A stretch of DNA of 64,000 bases from Calidifontibacillus oryziterrae (GTDB lineage: Bacteria > Bacillota > Bacilli > Bacillales > Bacillaceae_J): positions 186,001 through 250,000 of the forward strand of contig NZ_ANOK01000003.1 in assembly GCF_000331575.1 (NCBI RefSeq), written 5' to 3'. A program made the translations under genes and the position numbers. This document shows positions 29,201 through 38,024 of this stretch, piece after piece. The notes beneath the pieces are model-generated. The model had not been told where the DNA came from and made no database searches. It saw only the letters and a program-made list of their open reading frames with translations. How positions within the stretch are numbered: the first letter of the stretch is position 1; each line of letters begins with the position of its first letter.

Positions 29201-29551
29201 ATGTGGTTACCGGTATTAGGATTATTAATAGGTATCTTTTTAGGTTTATTAACAGACTTAAGAATACCAGATGAATATTCAATGTATCTTTCAATTTCAG
29301 TTTTAGCAGCGCTAGATACACTATTTGGTGGAATTCGAGCTCACTTACAAAACACATACGATGATAGGGTATTTGTTACTGGTTTTTTCTCCAATATTTT
29401 ACTTGCTGCAAGTTTATCTTTTCTAGGTGTTCATCTTGGTGTAGACTTATACTTAGCCGCAGTGTTTGCATTTGGAGTCCGATTATTTCAAAATATCGCG
29501 GTTATTCGGAGAATACTTTTGTCAAAATGGACAACTTCTCGCGAAAAATAG
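29201..29551 (+). CDS. sbp: small basic family protein Sbp (DUF1290)
   Basis: 116 residues with three or four hydrophobic segments and the conserved PDEYSMYLSISVLAALDTLFGGIRA stretch (broken here: PDEYSMYLS, then LAALDTLFGG). It matches Sbp, encoded just upstream of ftsA in Bacilli. It is a membrane protein of unknown function. The start is ATG 29201 behind GAGGGAAC, 30 bp after ylxX. Confidence 0.9.
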   Translation: MWLPVLGLLIGIFLGLLTDLRIPDEYSMYLSISVLAALDTLFGGIRAHLQNTYDDRVFVTGFFSNILLAASLSFLGVHLGVDLYLAAVFAFGVRLFQNIAVIRRILLSKWTTSREK

Positions 29552-29570
29552 AAAAAAATCTCAATTTTAT

Positions 29571-29599
29571 AAAGGGAAAAAGACGTTCATGTTGAATAT
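29571..29599 (+). promoter_or_regulatory. candidate SigH promoter for ftsA-ftsZ
   Basis: AAAGGGAAA (29571-29579), 11 bp, GTTGAATAT (29591-29599). This fits the SigH pattern RnAGGAwWW-N11/12-RnnGAATWW with one mismatch. B. subtilis ftsAZ is known to have a SigH promoter that raises FtsZ at the start of sporulation. A near-palindrome TGATGTAACATCA at 29621-29633 lies downstream and is unexplained. Confidence 0.62.
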
Positions 29600-29675
29600 T
29601 TTTAATGTTGAACACTTTTTTGATGTAACATCATGAATAGCGAACATGAGAATTTTTTGGAGGAGGTGCCAAAGA

Positions 29676-30953
29676 ATGAACAGCAGTGAAATCATTGTAA
29701 GCCTTGACATCGGTACATCCAATGTTAAAGTGATCATTGGCGAAGTATCGAATGATTCCTTAAACATTATAGGTGTGGGGAACGTAAAATCTGAAGGTAT
29801 TAAAAAAGGATCGATCATTGACATAGATGAAACTGTGCAGTCTATTAGGAAGGCTGTTGATCAAGCCGAACGAATGGTTGGCATGAATGTAAATCGCGTT
29901 GTCGTTGGAGTTGCTGGAAATCATATTCAGCTTATTCCATCACATGGGGTTGTTGCAGTTTCTAGTGAAAACCGTGAAATCGGAAATGAAGATATTGCTC
30001 GTGTTATTGATGCAGCTCAAGTTATTTCTATCCCACCTGAGCGTGAGATAATTGGTGTTGTACCGCATCAGTTTATCGTAGATGGCTTGGATGGTATTAA
30101 TGATCCGCGTGGTATGATAGGTGTACGCTTAGAGGTTGAAGGAACGATTGTCACAGGGTCAAGAACAATTTTACATAATCTCTTGAAGTGTGTAGAAAAA
30201 GCGGGTCTTGAAATAACTGATATTTGTTTACAGCCACTTGCTACTGGATCCATCGCGTTATCGAAGGATGAAAAGAATATTGGTGTGGCGCTTGTTGATA
30301 TTGGTGGGGGGCAAACAACCTTATCTATATTTGAGCATGGTCACCTACAAGTAACTCAAGTATTACCAATTGGCGGAGACCATATGACGAATGATATTTC
30401 TATCGGTCTTAGAACTTCAACAGAGGAAGCGGAAAAAATCAAACTTAAGCATGGATATGCGTTTTATGATCATGCTTCTGCCGATGAGATCTTTTATGTC
30501 CCGGTAATAGGTAGTGACATCCAAGAGCAATATAGTCAACTTGACCTTTCTGATATAATAGAAGCTAGACTGGAAGAAGTCCTCCTTATCGTACAGGAGA
30601 CAATAAAAAAATTAGGCTATCGAGATTTGCCAGGTGGTTATGTTTTTACTGGTGGTGTTGCAAATTTGCCAGGATTATTGGAACTAGCTCAGCTTGTTCT
30701 TCAACATAATTTACGTATTGCTAAGCCTGATTATATTGGGGTTCGTGACCCTATATACACAACGAGTGTTGGTTTATTACAATATGTATACCGGAGTGCT
30801 AAATTATATGGTTCAAAACTTCCATCATCGGTATCTAATGTTGAAGTAGACCGACAACAAAAAAGAATTCAACAAGTAGTTAAAAAGCCAAAAGCAAATA
30901 ATACAAGTGTTGTAACAAAAGCGAAAGAACTATTCAAATCCTTTTTTGAATAA
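29676..30953 (+). CDS. ftsA: cell division protein FtsA
   Basis: 425 residues, actin-fold ATPase tethering FtsZ to the membrane. The N-terminal phosphate-1 motif SLDIGTSNVKVIIGE is at about 8-22, the phosphate-2 motif VALVDIGGGQTTLSIF near 198-213, and the adenosine motif GGVANLPGL near 326-334. The C-terminal end KAKELFKSFFE is the amphipathic membrane-targeting helix. ATG 29676 has GGAGGAGGTG upstream. It is co-transcribed with ftsZ (42-bp gap). Confidence 0.97.
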   Translation: MNSSEIIVSLDIGTSNVKVIIGEVSNDSLNIIGVGNVKSEGIKKGSIIDIDETVQSIRKAVDQAERMVGMNVNRVVVGVAGNHIQLIPSHGVVAVSSENREIGNEDIARVIDAAQVISIPPEREIIGVVPHQFIVDGLDGINDPRGMIGVRLEVEGTIVTGSRTILHNLLKCVEKAGLEITDICLQPLATGSIALSKDEKNIGVALVDIGGGQTTLSIFEHGHLQVTQVLPIGGDHMTNDISIGLRTSTEEAEKIKLKHGYAFYDHASADEIFYVPVIGSDIQEQYSQLDLSDIIEARLEEVLLIVQETIKKLGYRDLPGGYVFTGGVANLPGLLELAQLVLQHNLRIAKPDYIGVRDPIYTTSVGLLQYVYRSAKLYGSKLPSSVSNVEVDRQQKRIQQVVKKPKANNTSVVTKAKELFKSFFE

Positions 30954-30995
30954 GAACAACAATAGTCGGAATTTGGAATATAGGAGGATTTTGTG

Positions 30996-32153
30996 ATGTT
31001 GCAGTTTGATACACAGATGGATCAGTTAGCTTCTATAAAAGTAATCGGTGTTGGCGGTGGCGGAAGCAATGCTGTTAACCGTATGATTGAACATGGAGTT
31101 CAAGGAGTAGAATTTATAGCTGTGAATACAGATGCACAAGCTTTAAATTTGTCGAAAGCTGAAATTAAATTACAAATTGGTACAAAACTTACAAGGGGTC
31201 TTGGTGCCGGTGCTAACCCGGAAGTTGGCAAGAAAGCAGCTGAAGAGAGCAGGGAACAAATCGAAGAAGCTCTTAAAGGAGCAGATATGGTCTTTGTTAC
31301 TGCTGGGATGGGTGGTGGTACAGGAACAGGTGCAGCCCCTGTTATAGCATCCATTGCAAAAAGCTTAGGTGCTTTGACAGTAGGTGTTGTAACGCGTCCC
31401 TTTACATTTGAAGGAAGAAAACGTTCTACTCAAGCTGCAAGTGGAATCGCTGCGTTTAAAGAAAACGTAGATACATTAATTGTTATTCCAAATGATAGAT
31501 TGCTAGAAATAGTAGATAAAAACACACCTATGCTTGAAGCTTTCCGTGAGGCTGACAATGTTTTACGTCAAGGTGTACAAGGTATTTCCGATCTGATTGC
31601 AACACCTGGTTTGATTAATCTGGACTTTGCAGACGTGAAAACAATTATGTCTGACAAAGGTTCTGCATTAATGGGAATCGGTATCGCGACAGGTGAAAAC
31701 CGTGCAGTTGATGCTGCTAAAAAAGCAATTTCAAGTCCACTTCTTGAAACTTCTATTGATGGTGCTCAAGGTGTCATTATGAATATCACTGGTGGTATGA
31801 ACCTAAGTCTCTATGAGGTTCAAGAAGCTGCCGATATTGTTGCTTCAGCATCGGATGAAGAAGTAAATATGATTTTTGGTTCTGTTATTAATGAGGACTT
31901 AAAGGATGAAATTGTAGTAACCGTTATTGCAACGGGGTTCAAGGAAACGGACTTAAACAAACAAAGACAAGATCAGTTTGGTAGAGGTATTGGTATTAAC
32001 CGTCCGGGGATTCAGCCAAGCAGAGCAGTACGCAGAGAAGAACAGCACGAGCAGCCTGAAGTGTCACATGTTGGAACAGGTGGTCAGCCAACTAGTGCCG
32101 AGGATACCCTTGATATTCCGACTTTTTTACGAAATCGTAATCGCCGCCACTAA
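30996..32153 (+). CDS. ftsZ: cell division protein FtsZ
   Basis: 385 residues, tubulin-like GTPase forming the Z ring. The GTP-binding loops include [13 protein letters not shown] (about 18-30) and the tubulin signature GGGTGTG (106-112). The T7 synergy loop [11 protein letters not shown] follows near 207-217. A linker leads to the conserved C-terminal peptide [12 protein letters not shown] that binds FtsA, SepF and other partners. ATG 30996 (MLQFDT) is preferred over the adjacent GTG 30993 by spacing from AGGAGG. Confidence 0.98.
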   Translation: MLQFDTQMDQLASIKVIGVGGGGSNAVNRMIEHGVQGVEFIAVNTDAQALNLSKAEIKLQIGTKLTRGLGAGANPEVGKKAAEESREQIEEALKGADMVFVTAGMGGGTGTGAAPVIASIAKSLGALTVGVVTRPFTFEGRKRSTQAASGIAAFKENVDTLIVIPNDRLLEIVDKNTPMLEAFREADNVLRQGVQGISDLIATPGLINLDFADVKTIMSDKGSALMGIGIATGENRAVDAAKKAISSPLLETSIDGAQGVIMNITGGMNLSLYEVQEAADIVASASDEEVNMIFGSVINEDLKDEIVVTVIATGFKETDLNKQRQDQFGRGIGINRPGIQPSRAVRREEQHEQPEVSHVGTGGQPTSAEDTLDIPTFLRNRNRRH

Positions 32154-32180
32154 AAAATCACATATGAATATATTAAAAGA

Positions 32181-32211
32181 AACACGTACCTTTTGGGTAG
32201 GTGTTTTTTTT
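32181..32211 (+). terminator. terminator after ftsZ
   Basis: AACACGTACC (32181-32190) pairs with GGTAGGTGTT (32196-32205) at 9 of 10 positions and is followed by eight or more Ts. Confidence 0.9.
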
Positions 32212-32267
32212 GTTTAGGAAATTATAAAATTTGATCCTGTGGATAAATACTATAGCACAGAGAGTAG

Positions 32268-32450
32268 TCCTCCAGCGCAAGCGCCCAGCGACTAGTAAAC
32301 TTCGCTCATCTCTTTTGCGATAAGTCAACATCGACTCGTCCCTCGACGTGTTTTGTTTATCTCAGTCGATGCGCTCTTAGTTTATACGTCGCTAATCAGG
32401 GTGTTTGCGCCTTTGTTTATCAGAGCTGATTAAGGCGCTTACGCTTTTTG
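32268..32450. repeat. dispersed intergenic repeat region between ftsZ and spoIIGA
   Basis: This gap holds no gene. It starts with TCCAGCGCAAGCGCCCAGCG and ends with CAGAGCTGATTAAGGCGCTT plus ACGCTTTTT (32421-32449). The latter is a diverged copy of the 30-bp unit at 15893 and 16017. Several GC-rich short palindromes (GCGCAAGCGC) lie between. A fragment of the same family (CAGCGCTTGCGCCTTTTG) recurs near 56598. No function can be assigned. Confidence 0.65.
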
Positions 32451-32465
32451 AAGTTTCTACAAAAG

Positions 32466-32531
32466 TTGTCAAAAACTCTATCGAGAAGCCGCCATCGTTT
32501 GACACACTTCAAAATTTTTTATGTATATACT
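32466..32531 (+). promoter_or_regulatory. Spo0A-type promoter of spoIIGA with long spacer
   Basis: TTGACA (32499-32504) and TATACT (32526-32531) are separated by 21 bp, far more than the usual 17. The B. subtilis spoIIG promoter has the same peculiarity (22 bp) and is activated by Spo0A~P. TTGTCAAA at 32466-32473 matches the 0A box core TTGTCRAA and lies about 65 bp upstream of the expected start. Regulation by Spo0A is inferred from these matches. Confidence 0.65.
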
Positions 32532-32580
32532 AGTTTTGTAGCTTTTATCACTATTTATAAGTAATGAAAGGAGAAAATTT

Positions 32581-33492
32581 TTGACCATTTATTTAGATGT
32601 AATATGGTTATTAAACTTTTTCTTTGATTTATTATTGTTGTATTTAACGGCCATTATTTTAAAACGAAAAATAATAAAGTGGCGAATGATTCTCGGTGCA
32701 CTTATTGGCTCCACAATTGTATTAGTATATTTTACACCGTACCAAGGTTTCATTTCACAACCTCTTATTAAACTACTATATTCTATTCTTATTGTCGGAA
32801 TGGCCTTTGGATTCCTTAAATTTCGTTACTTTTTTAAAAATCTTTTTGCTTTTTATTTTATTACGTTCATGGTTGGAGGGGGGCTCTTCGGATTACATTA
32901 CTTTTTTCAAACAGACCTTTACTTTGCAAATGGGATGCTTACCTCTAAAACTGGTGGTTTTGGTGATCCGGTAAGCTGGCTATTCGTTTTAATCGGATTC
33001 CCACTTATTTGGTACTTTTCAAAGCAAAATATTGATGGCATTGAAGTGAAAAAAATTCAATATGAAGAAATTGTTAATGTTCAAGTTGATTTTGGCCAGG
33101 ATATTATTTTCTTAAAAGGCTTAATAGATAGTGGCAATCAACTCTATGATCCATTAACAAGAACACCAGTGATGATACTAGATTTAAGTAAAGCAAAAAC
33201 TTATTTACCATCGTCTATAATTGATTGCTCCCAACGTGTAGATGATTTTTCTTTTGAGGAAATCGATGCAAATTGGTCCCACCGGATTCGTTTAATCCCT
33301 TATCGGGTTGTTGGCATGGAGCAGCAATTTTTGTTAGCGATTAAACCAGATAAAGTAATTATTCATACGAGTCAAGAGCAAATTATGGTAACAAAAGCTT
33401 TTGTTGGCTTAAATTATACTCCTTTATCGTCTGAAGGGGACTTCGATTGTATTATTCATCCAAAGATGCTTATAAAAAATATTTCTGCATAA
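32581..33492 (+). CDS. spoIIGA: sporulation sigma-E factor processing peptidase SpoIIGA
   Basis: 303 residues: five membrane helices in the first 150 residues and a cytoplasmic aspartic protease-like domain after. The catalytic aspartate is in GLIDSGNQL (Asp183, the same number as in B. subtilis). In the mother cell it removes the pro-peptide of SigE after the SpoIIR signal from the forespore. The start is TTG 32581 with AAAGGAG seven bases upstream. First gene of the spoIIG operon, 24 bp before sigE. Confidence 0.96.
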   Translation: MTIYLDVIWLLNFFFDLLLLYLTAIILKRKIIKWRMILGALIGSTIVLVYFTPYQGFISQPLIKLLYSILIVGMAFGFLKFRYFFKNLFAFYFITFMVGGGLFGLHYFFQTDLYFANGMLTSKTGGFGDPVSWLFVLIGFPLIWYFSKQNIDGIEVKKIQYEEIVNVQVDFGQDIIFLKGLIDSGNQLYDPLTRTPVMILDLSKAKTYLPSSIIDCSQRVDDFSFEEIDANWSHRIRLIPYRVVGMEQQFLLAIKPDKVIIHTSQEQIMVTKAFVGLNYTPLSSEGDFDCIIHPKMLIKNISA

Positions 33493-33516
33493 TAAGAAAG
33501 ATGAGGGGGAAGTAAA

Positions 33517-34236
33517 TTGGCAAAAATCAAACTCAAACTCACACTTCTTTGGTACAAACTATTAATAAAACTTGGCTTGAAAGCAGATGAAATATTCTAT
33601 ATTGGCGGTAAAGAAGCTCTACCTCCTCCACTATCTAAGGAAGAAGAGGCACACCTTTTAGAAAAACTACCAACAGGTGATAAAGCTGCGAAATCTGTAT
33701 TAATTGAAAGAAATTTAAGACTAGTTGTTTACATTGCGAGAAAGTTTGAAAACACAGGAATAAATATTGAGGATCTTATTAGTATTGGTACAATTGGATT
33801 AATTAAAGCTGTCAATACTTTTAATCCCGAAAAAAAGATAAAGCTAGCTACATATGCTTCAAGATGTATAGAAAATGAAATATTAATGTACTTGCGGCGT
33901 AATAATAAAATTCGATCAGAAGTATCATTTGATGAACCATTAAATATTGATTGGGACGGAAATGAATTATTACTATCGGATGTATTAGGAACTGAGGAGG
34001 ATATTATTACGAAGGATTTAGATGCCAGTATTGATCGAAAGCTATTATTAAAATCTTTAGAACAATTAAATGACCGCGAAAAACAAATTATGGAGCTGAG
34101 ATTTGGGCTGATCGGCGGTGAAGAGAAAACACAAAAAGATGTGGCTGATATGCTTGGGATTTCACAATCATATATTTCTCGACTTGAAAAAAGAATTATT
34201 AAACGCCTACGTAAAGAATTTAATAAAATGGTGTAA
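33517..34236 (+). CDS. sigE: RNA polymerase sporulation sigma factor SigE (pro-form)
   Basis: 239 residues, nearly the same as B. subtilis pro-SigE. The hydrophobic/basic N-terminal pro-sequence (about 27 residues, ending near [10 protein letters not shown]) is present and is removed by SpoIIGA. Region 2 contains [32 protein letters not shown], and region 4 the helix-turn-helix [22 protein letters not shown]; only parts are quoted as landmarks. It directs early mother-cell transcription. The start is TTG 33517 behind GAGGGGGAAG. Confidence 0.98.
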   Translation: MAKIKLKLTLLWYKLLIKLGLKADEIFYIGGKEALPPPLSKEEEAHLLEKLPTGDKAAKSVLIERNLRLVVYIARKFENTGINIEDLISIGTIGLIKAVNTFNPEKKIKLATYASRCIENEILMYLRRNNKIRSEVSFDEPLNIDWDGNELLLSDVLGTEEDIITKDLDASIDRKLLLKSLEQLNDREKQIMELRFGLIGGEEKTQKDVADMLGISQSYISRLEKRIIKRLRKEFNKMV

Positions 34237-34312
34237 GGTTGATCAATAAAATAAAAAAATATTGATGGACCAAGGTTCTACACATTGTAAGTTTGGATTA
34301 TTGTAAATTCGT

Positions 34313-34341
34313 GCATAAAATTCCCTCTTGAGGAGATACTT
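34313..34341 (+). promoter_or_regulatory. candidate SigF/SigG promoter of sigG
   Basis: GCATA (34313-34317), 17 bp, GATACTT (34335-34341). This resembles the SigG pattern gHATR-N17/18-CATWHTA with two -10 mismatches. An overlapping GGAGATACTT (34332-34341) resembles the SigF -10 GGnnAnAHTR, though 14 bp after GCATA is short. Dual SigF and SigG control of this gene is known in B. subtilis. Confidence 0.5.
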
Positions 34342-34352
34342 TACTCATACAG

Positions 34353-34373
34353 CAACCTCGCAGGTTGGGAGGG
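34353..34373 (+). promoter_or_regulatory. leader hairpin abutting the sigG ribosome binding site
   Basis: CAACCT (34353-34358) and AGGTTG (34362-34367) form a perfect six-pair stem with a CGC loop. The GGGAGGG ribosome binding site (34367-34373) follows immediately. In B. subtilis a hairpin in the sigG leader is reported to lower translation; this one is placed to do the same. Confidence 0.6.
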
Positions 34374-34378
34374 AAAGA

Positions 34379-35155
34379 ATGACACGAAACAAAGTAGAAA
34401 TTTGTGGTGTAGACACATCAAAACTTCCAGTATTGAAGAATGAAGAAATGCGTAAGTTATTTAAGGAAATGCAAAATGGAGATACCAGTGCTAGGGAAAA
34501 ACTAGTGAACGGTAACTTACGTCTAGTACTCAGTGTAATTCAACGATTTAACAACAGAGGCGAATATGTGGATGATTTGTTTCAGGTTGGCTGTATTGGC
34601 TTAATGAAATCAATTGATAACTTTGATTTAGGCCAAAATGTGAAATTTTCGACGTATGCTGTCCCAATGATTATCGGCGAGATAAGAAGATATTTACGTG
34701 ATAATAATCCAATTCGAGTTTCTAGATCTTTACGGGACATTGCTTATAAAGCCTTACAGGTAAGAGAGAAACTAATGAGTGAAACTTCTAGAGAGCCAAC
34801 TGCTGAAGAAATTGCAAAGGTATTAGAAGTTCCCCATGAAGAAATAGTTTTCGCTCTAGATGCTATTCAAGACCCTGTTTCGCTTTTTGAGCCGATTTAC
34901 AATGATGGAGGCGATCCTATCTTTGTAATGGATCAATTAAGTGATGATAAAAGTAAGGATCTGCAATGGATTGAGGAAATTGCATTGAAAGAAGGTATGC
35001 GACGACTTAATGAAAGAGAAAAGTTGATCTTAACAAAAAGATTTTTCCAAGGGAAAACACAAATGGAAGTTGCTGAAGAAATTGGGATATCTCAAGCCCA
35101 AGTATCACGTTTAGAAAAAGCAGCTATTAAACAAATGAATAAAAATATTCAATAG
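34379..35155 (+). CDS. sigG: RNA polymerase sporulation sigma factor SigG
   Basis: 258 residues, SigF/SigG-type late forespore sigma factor. The N-terminus TRNKVEICGVDTSKLPVLKN is the SigG signature, including the residues that bind the anti-sigma factors. Region 2 has NRGEYVDDLFQVGCIGLMKS, and region 4 has a QAQVSRLEKAAIKQMNKN ending. No pro-sequence, as expected. ATG 34379 with GGGAGGG six bases upstream; in-frame sequence further upstream contains the leader hairpin, not coding. It follows sigE by 142 bp. Confidence 0.98.
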   Translation: MTRNKVEICGVDTSKLPVLKNEEMRKLFKEMQNGDTSAREKLVNGNLRLVLSVIQRFNNRGEYVDDLFQVGCIGLMKSIDNFDLGQNVKFSTYAVPMIIGEIRRYLRDNNPIRVSRSLRDIAYKALQVREKLMSETSREPTAEEIAKVLEVPHEEIVFALDAIQDPVSLFEPIYNDGGDPIFVMDQLSDDKSKDLQWIEEIALKEGMRRLNEREKLILTKRFFQGKTQMEVAEEIGISQAQVSRLEKAAIKQMNKNIQ

Positions 35156-35161
35156 TTCCCG

Positions 35162-35193
35162 AAAGGACTTGCCAATGTGAGCAAGTCCTTTTT
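35162..35193 (+). terminator. terminator after sigG
   Basis: AAAGGACTTGC (35162-35172) and GCAAGTCCTTT (35181-35191) pair perfectly around an eight-base loop, followed by Ts. Confidence 0.92.
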
Positions 35194-35267
35194 CACTTGG
35201 TGCCAGGGCGGTGTCCATAGTGGTATACATAGAGGTTCCTGCCCCCGTAAAATAATACCAATTACGC

Positions 35268-35295
35268 ATAGTACAAGCTTCGGGGTACATATAGT
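35268..35295 (+). promoter_or_regulatory. candidate SigE promoter of ylmC
   Basis: ATA (35268-35270), 17 bp, CATATAGT (35288-35295). This fits the mother-cell pattern ATA-N16/18-CATAnnnT exactly. It ends 24 bp before the ylmC start. The pattern is short, so chance matches occur. Confidence 0.42.
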
Positions 35296-35319
35296 AGTAG
35301 AGAAAGTGAGGGAGAAGTG

Positions 35320-35613
35320 ATGATTACAATTTCCGAGTTTCAAATAAAGGATGTTGTCAATGTAGCAGACGGGAAAAAGCTTGGGAATATTAGTGATTTA
35401 GACATAAATATAAATACAGGCAAAATTGATGCCATTATCATTCAGACAGGTGCTAAGATGCTTGGTTTATTTGGGAAAAACGAAGAAATATTAATACCTT
35501 GGAGAAACATTGTAAAAATAGGAACGGATGTAATTTTAGTTCGCTATTTCCAATCCGACTATTTTGATGAGAATAACAAGGACGAGGTTTCGCCACCAAC
35601 TATTATTAAATAG
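35320..35613 (+). CDS. ylmC: YlmC/YmxH family sporulation protein
   Basis: 97 residues forming a PRC-barrel-like fold: ISEFQIKDVVNVADGKKLG opens the first strand pair, followed by DLDINI and KIDAIIIQ, and IPWRNIVKIGTDVILVR. The YlmC/YmxH family is tied to sporulating Firmicutes; its molecular role is unknown. ATG 35320 is chosen over the adjacent GTG 35317 because of the spacing from GAGGGAGA. The C-terminal 16 residues extend beyond the B. subtilis protein (81 residues). Confidence 0.88.
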   Translation: MITISEFQIKDVVNVADGKKLGNISDLDININTGKIDAIIIQTGAKMLGLFGKNEEILIPWRNIVKIGTDVILVRYFQSDYFDENNKDEVSPPTIIK

Positions 35614-35723
35614 AAATGAATAGTAATTTAGAAGAATTTCATGTTTCTTTACTATTTTTATTACAATCATGTGGTAAAATAAAATAAAATATTACATAAT
35701 GTCATATTGAAAGGAGTTCATGG

Positions 35724-36551
35724 ATGGAAAAAGAACCTTTTCGTTTTAAAGATTCGCTTTTATTTATTGACTCCTGGAATAAAATTGATCGAAATATTGT
35801 TGTAGGTATGACAACACGTCAAGGTGGATTCAGTAAAGCTCCATTTAATTCAATGAATTTAGGACTCCATGTATATGATTCTCCAGAGGATGTTATCCAA
35901 AATCGTGAACAACTGGCCAAACAGCTTAATATTCCGCTTGCTTCTTCTGTTTATGCCGAGCAAGTCCATGGCGCTAACATAACAAGAGTAACAAAAGCTG
36001 AACGAGGCAAGGGAGCTACAGAGTTGGAAACGGCTATTAAAGGAGTAGACGGTCTATATACGGGAGACGATAGTACTTTTTTATTTGCCGCATATGCTGA
36101 TTGTGTACCGTTATATTTCTATGCCCCAAAGCACCATTTAGTTGGGATTGCACATGCCGGTTGGCGTGGAACGGTAAACAATATTGCTGGAGAAATGATA
36201 AAAGCATGGACAAATAAGGAAAATGTACGAGCTGATGAAATTCTTGTTTCGATTGGCCCGGCTATTGGTGAATGTTGTTATATTGTGGATAATAATGTAA
36301 TTGAACAACTTGATAAAGCTTTAGATTATAAAATGCTAGATGATGTCTACAGTAAGCTCAAAGGTGGGCAATATCGTCTAAATTTAAAACAAGCTAACTT
36401 CCTTTTGTTAATTAATGCAGGAGTTTCTGCAAACAATATCGAAATATCTACATATTGTACTTGTTGTCATCATAATTTGTTTTTTTCTCATCGCCGTGAT
36501 AATGGGAAAACAGGGAGAATGCTTAGCTTTATCGGAATGAAGGGTGAATAA
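35724..36551 (+). CDS. pgeF: peptidoglycan editing factor PgeF (laccase-domain, YlmD)
   Basis: 275 residues of the YfiH/PgeF 'multicopper polyphenol oxidoreductase' family. The zinc/copper-site residues His-Cys-His are visible in EQVHGAN, YADCVPLYFY and IAHAGWRGT. Family members have been assigned purine nucleoside phosphorylase/adenosine deaminase activity and, in E. coli, removal of misincorporated serine from muropeptide precursors. ATG 35724 with AAAGGAG seven bases upstream. It begins the pgeF-ylmE-sepF-ylmG gene string. Confidence 0.92.
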   Translation: MEKEPFRFKDSLLFIDSWNKIDRNIVVGMTTRQGGFSKAPFNSMNLGLHVYDSPEDVIQNREQLAKQLNIPLASSVYAEQVHGANITRVTKAERGKGATELETAIKGVDGLYTGDDSTFLFAAYADCVPLYFYAPKHHLVGIAHAGWRGTVNNIAGEMIKAWTNKENVRADEILVSIGPAIGECCYIVDNNVIEQLDKALDYKMLDDVYSKLKGGQYRLNLKQANFLLLINAGVSANNIEISTYCTCCHHNLFFSHRRDNGKTGRMLSFIGMKGE

Positions 36552-36568
36552 TTATGGAGGTCCAAGCA

Positions 36569-37246
36569 TTGTCTGTTGAAAATAATTTAAAACAAATACA
36601 AGCAAATATTAATGAAGCTTGTCGCATATCGAACCGTGAACCAAGCGAAATAAAAATTATTGCTGTCACAAAATATGTGTCAATTGAAACTGCTAAAAAA
36701 GCCATAAAGGCAGGTATAAAAAATATTGGCGAAAATCGTGATTCAGGTCTATTGGATAAATGGCAGGGAATAGGGGATCAAGCTATATGGCATTTCATTG
36801 GTACTCTCCAGTCTAGAAAAGTAAAAAATATCATTGATCATGTTGACTATATTCATTCATTAGATCGGCTATCATTAGCAAAAGAGATTAACACACGTGT
36901 AAATCGCAAAATAAAATGCTTTGTTCAAGTTAATGCGTCAAAGGAACCATCCAAGCATGGCTTACAGGAAGAAGAGGTATTACCTTTTATTGAACAGCTT
37001 GGACAATATCCTAATATTATTATAGAGGGTTTAATGACAATGGCCCCACTTACTGATAATGAGGAATTATTGCGAAATACATTTAAAAAGGTAAAAGAGT
37101 TGCAAAAGAAAGTACAAGCTACTGCTCTACCTTATGCACCATGTACTGAACTTTCAATGGGAATGTCGAATGATTATAAAATTGCAATTGAAGAAGGAGC
37201 AACGATGATCAGAATTGGAACTGCTTTAGTAGGAAAAGAATTTTAG
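36569..37246 (+). CDS. ylmE: YggS family pyridoxal-phosphate homeostasis protein
   Basis: About 225 residues, single-domain PLP-binding TIM barrel (PLPBP/YggS). The PLP lysine is in VTKYVS, and the conserved [20 protein letters not shown] and LSMGMSND segments are all present. The family buffers PLP and affects amino-acid pools. I chose TTG 36569, because GGAGGT at 36556-36561 lies seven bases upstream. The resulting LSVENNL aligns with the B. subtilis N-terminus; the earlier ATG 36554 overlaps this site. Confidence 0.93.
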   Translation: MSVENNLKQIQANINEACRISNREPSEIKIIAVTKYVSIETAKKAIKAGIKNIGENRDSGLLDKWQGIGDQAIWHFIGTLQSRKVKNIIDHVDYIHSLDRLSLAKEINTRVNRKIKCFVQVNASKEPSKHGLQEEEVLPFIEQLGQYPNIIIEGLMTMAPLTDNEELLRNTFKKVKELQKKVQATALPYAPCTELSMGMSNDYKIAIEEGATMIRIGTALVGKEF

Positions 37247-37257
37247 GAGGTGTTTAT

Positions 37258-37692
37258 ATGAGTATTAAATCTAAGTTTAGAACCTTTTTTGCTTTAGATG
37301 ATGAAGAAGATTATTATGAAGAAGAGTATATTGAAGAGGAGATCGAACCTACTCGTTCGGCTAAACGCCATGGAAAGCACAATGTTGTTAGCTTGCAAAG
37401 TGTTCAACAATCAGCAAAAGTAATCCTTATGGAACCGCGTCTATATGATGAAGTTCAAGAGATTGCTGATCATTTGAAGAGTAGGAGAGCCGTCGTCATT
37501 AATTTGCAAAGAGTACACAATGATCAAGCAAAGCGAATTGTCGACTTTTTGAGCGGTACTGTGTATGCTATAGGTGGTGATATTAAAAAACTTGGCGGAA
37601 ATACATTTATTTGTACGCCGGAAAACGTAGATGTATCCGGTTCAATTTCAGAAATGGACATTGAAACGGAGTCAACAGAGATGAGGTGGTAA
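37258..37692 (+). CDS. sepF: cell division protein SepF
   Basis: 144 residues: an N-terminal amphipathic membrane-binding segment ([11 protein letters not shown]), a very acidic linker (about 14-32), then the SepF domain (about 52-140) that polymerises into rings and bundles FtsZ. Conserved stretches are [25 protein letters not shown] (in parts) and [18 protein letters not shown] 37258 follows TAGGAGG. Four bases separate it from ylmG. Confidence 0.95.
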   Translation: MSIKSKFRTFFALDDEEDYYEEEYIEEEIEPTRSAKRHGKHNVVSLQSVQQSAKVILMEPRLYDEVQEIADHLKSRRAVVINLQRVHNDQAKRIVDFLSGTVYAIGGDIKKLGGNTFICTPENVDVSGSISEMDIETESTEMRW

Positions 37693-37695
37693 AAC

Positions 37696-37956
37696 ATGGG
37701 GCTCGTTATTAGTATAATAGGGCAGGCGATTTATTACTATATTTGGATTATCATTATTTATATTTTTATGTCATGGTTTCCTGGTGCAAGGCAATCATCA
37801 ATAGGTCAATTTATGGGGAGAATTGTTGAACCATATTTAGAACCATTTCGGAGGATTATTCCGCCGCTTGGACCCATTGATATATCCCCAATCGTTGCTA
37901 TTATAGTTCTTCAATTAGCACAAACTGGCGCCTATTCCTTATTAAACTTTTTTTAG
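37696..37956 (+). CDS. ylmG: YggT family membrane protein YlmG
   Basis: 86 residues with two membrane helices (about 5-27 and 62-84) and the diagnostic YggT loop GRIVEPYLEPFRRIIPPLGPIDISPI between them. In Streptococcus and plants YlmG/YggT proteins affect division or organelle nucleoid distribution; the mechanism is unknown. It is coupled to sepF with GAGGTGG at the junction. A terminator follows. Confidence 0.93.
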   Translation: MGLVISIIGQAIYYYIWIIIIYIFMSWFPGARQSSIGQFMGRIVEPYLEPFRRIIPPLGPIDISPIVAIIVLQLAQTGAYSLLNFF

Positions 37957-37970
37957 ATAACATCGATTAT

Positions 37971-37999
37971 CAGGGATCTTTCACTAGATCCCTGTTTTT
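37971..37999 (+). terminator. terminator after ylmG
   Basis: CAGGGATC (37971-37978) and GATCCCTG (37987-37994), perfect stem, loop of eight, five Ts. It separates the sepF-ylmG part from ylmH. Confidence 0.9.
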
Positions 38000-38024
38000 A
38001 ACTAAAGGAGACATATAACTGGAA

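Noticed and set aside
32218-32580. Gene between ftsZ and spoIIGA
   Set aside because: No open frame with a ribosome binding site; the interval contains a terminator, repeat sequence and the spoIIGA promoter only.
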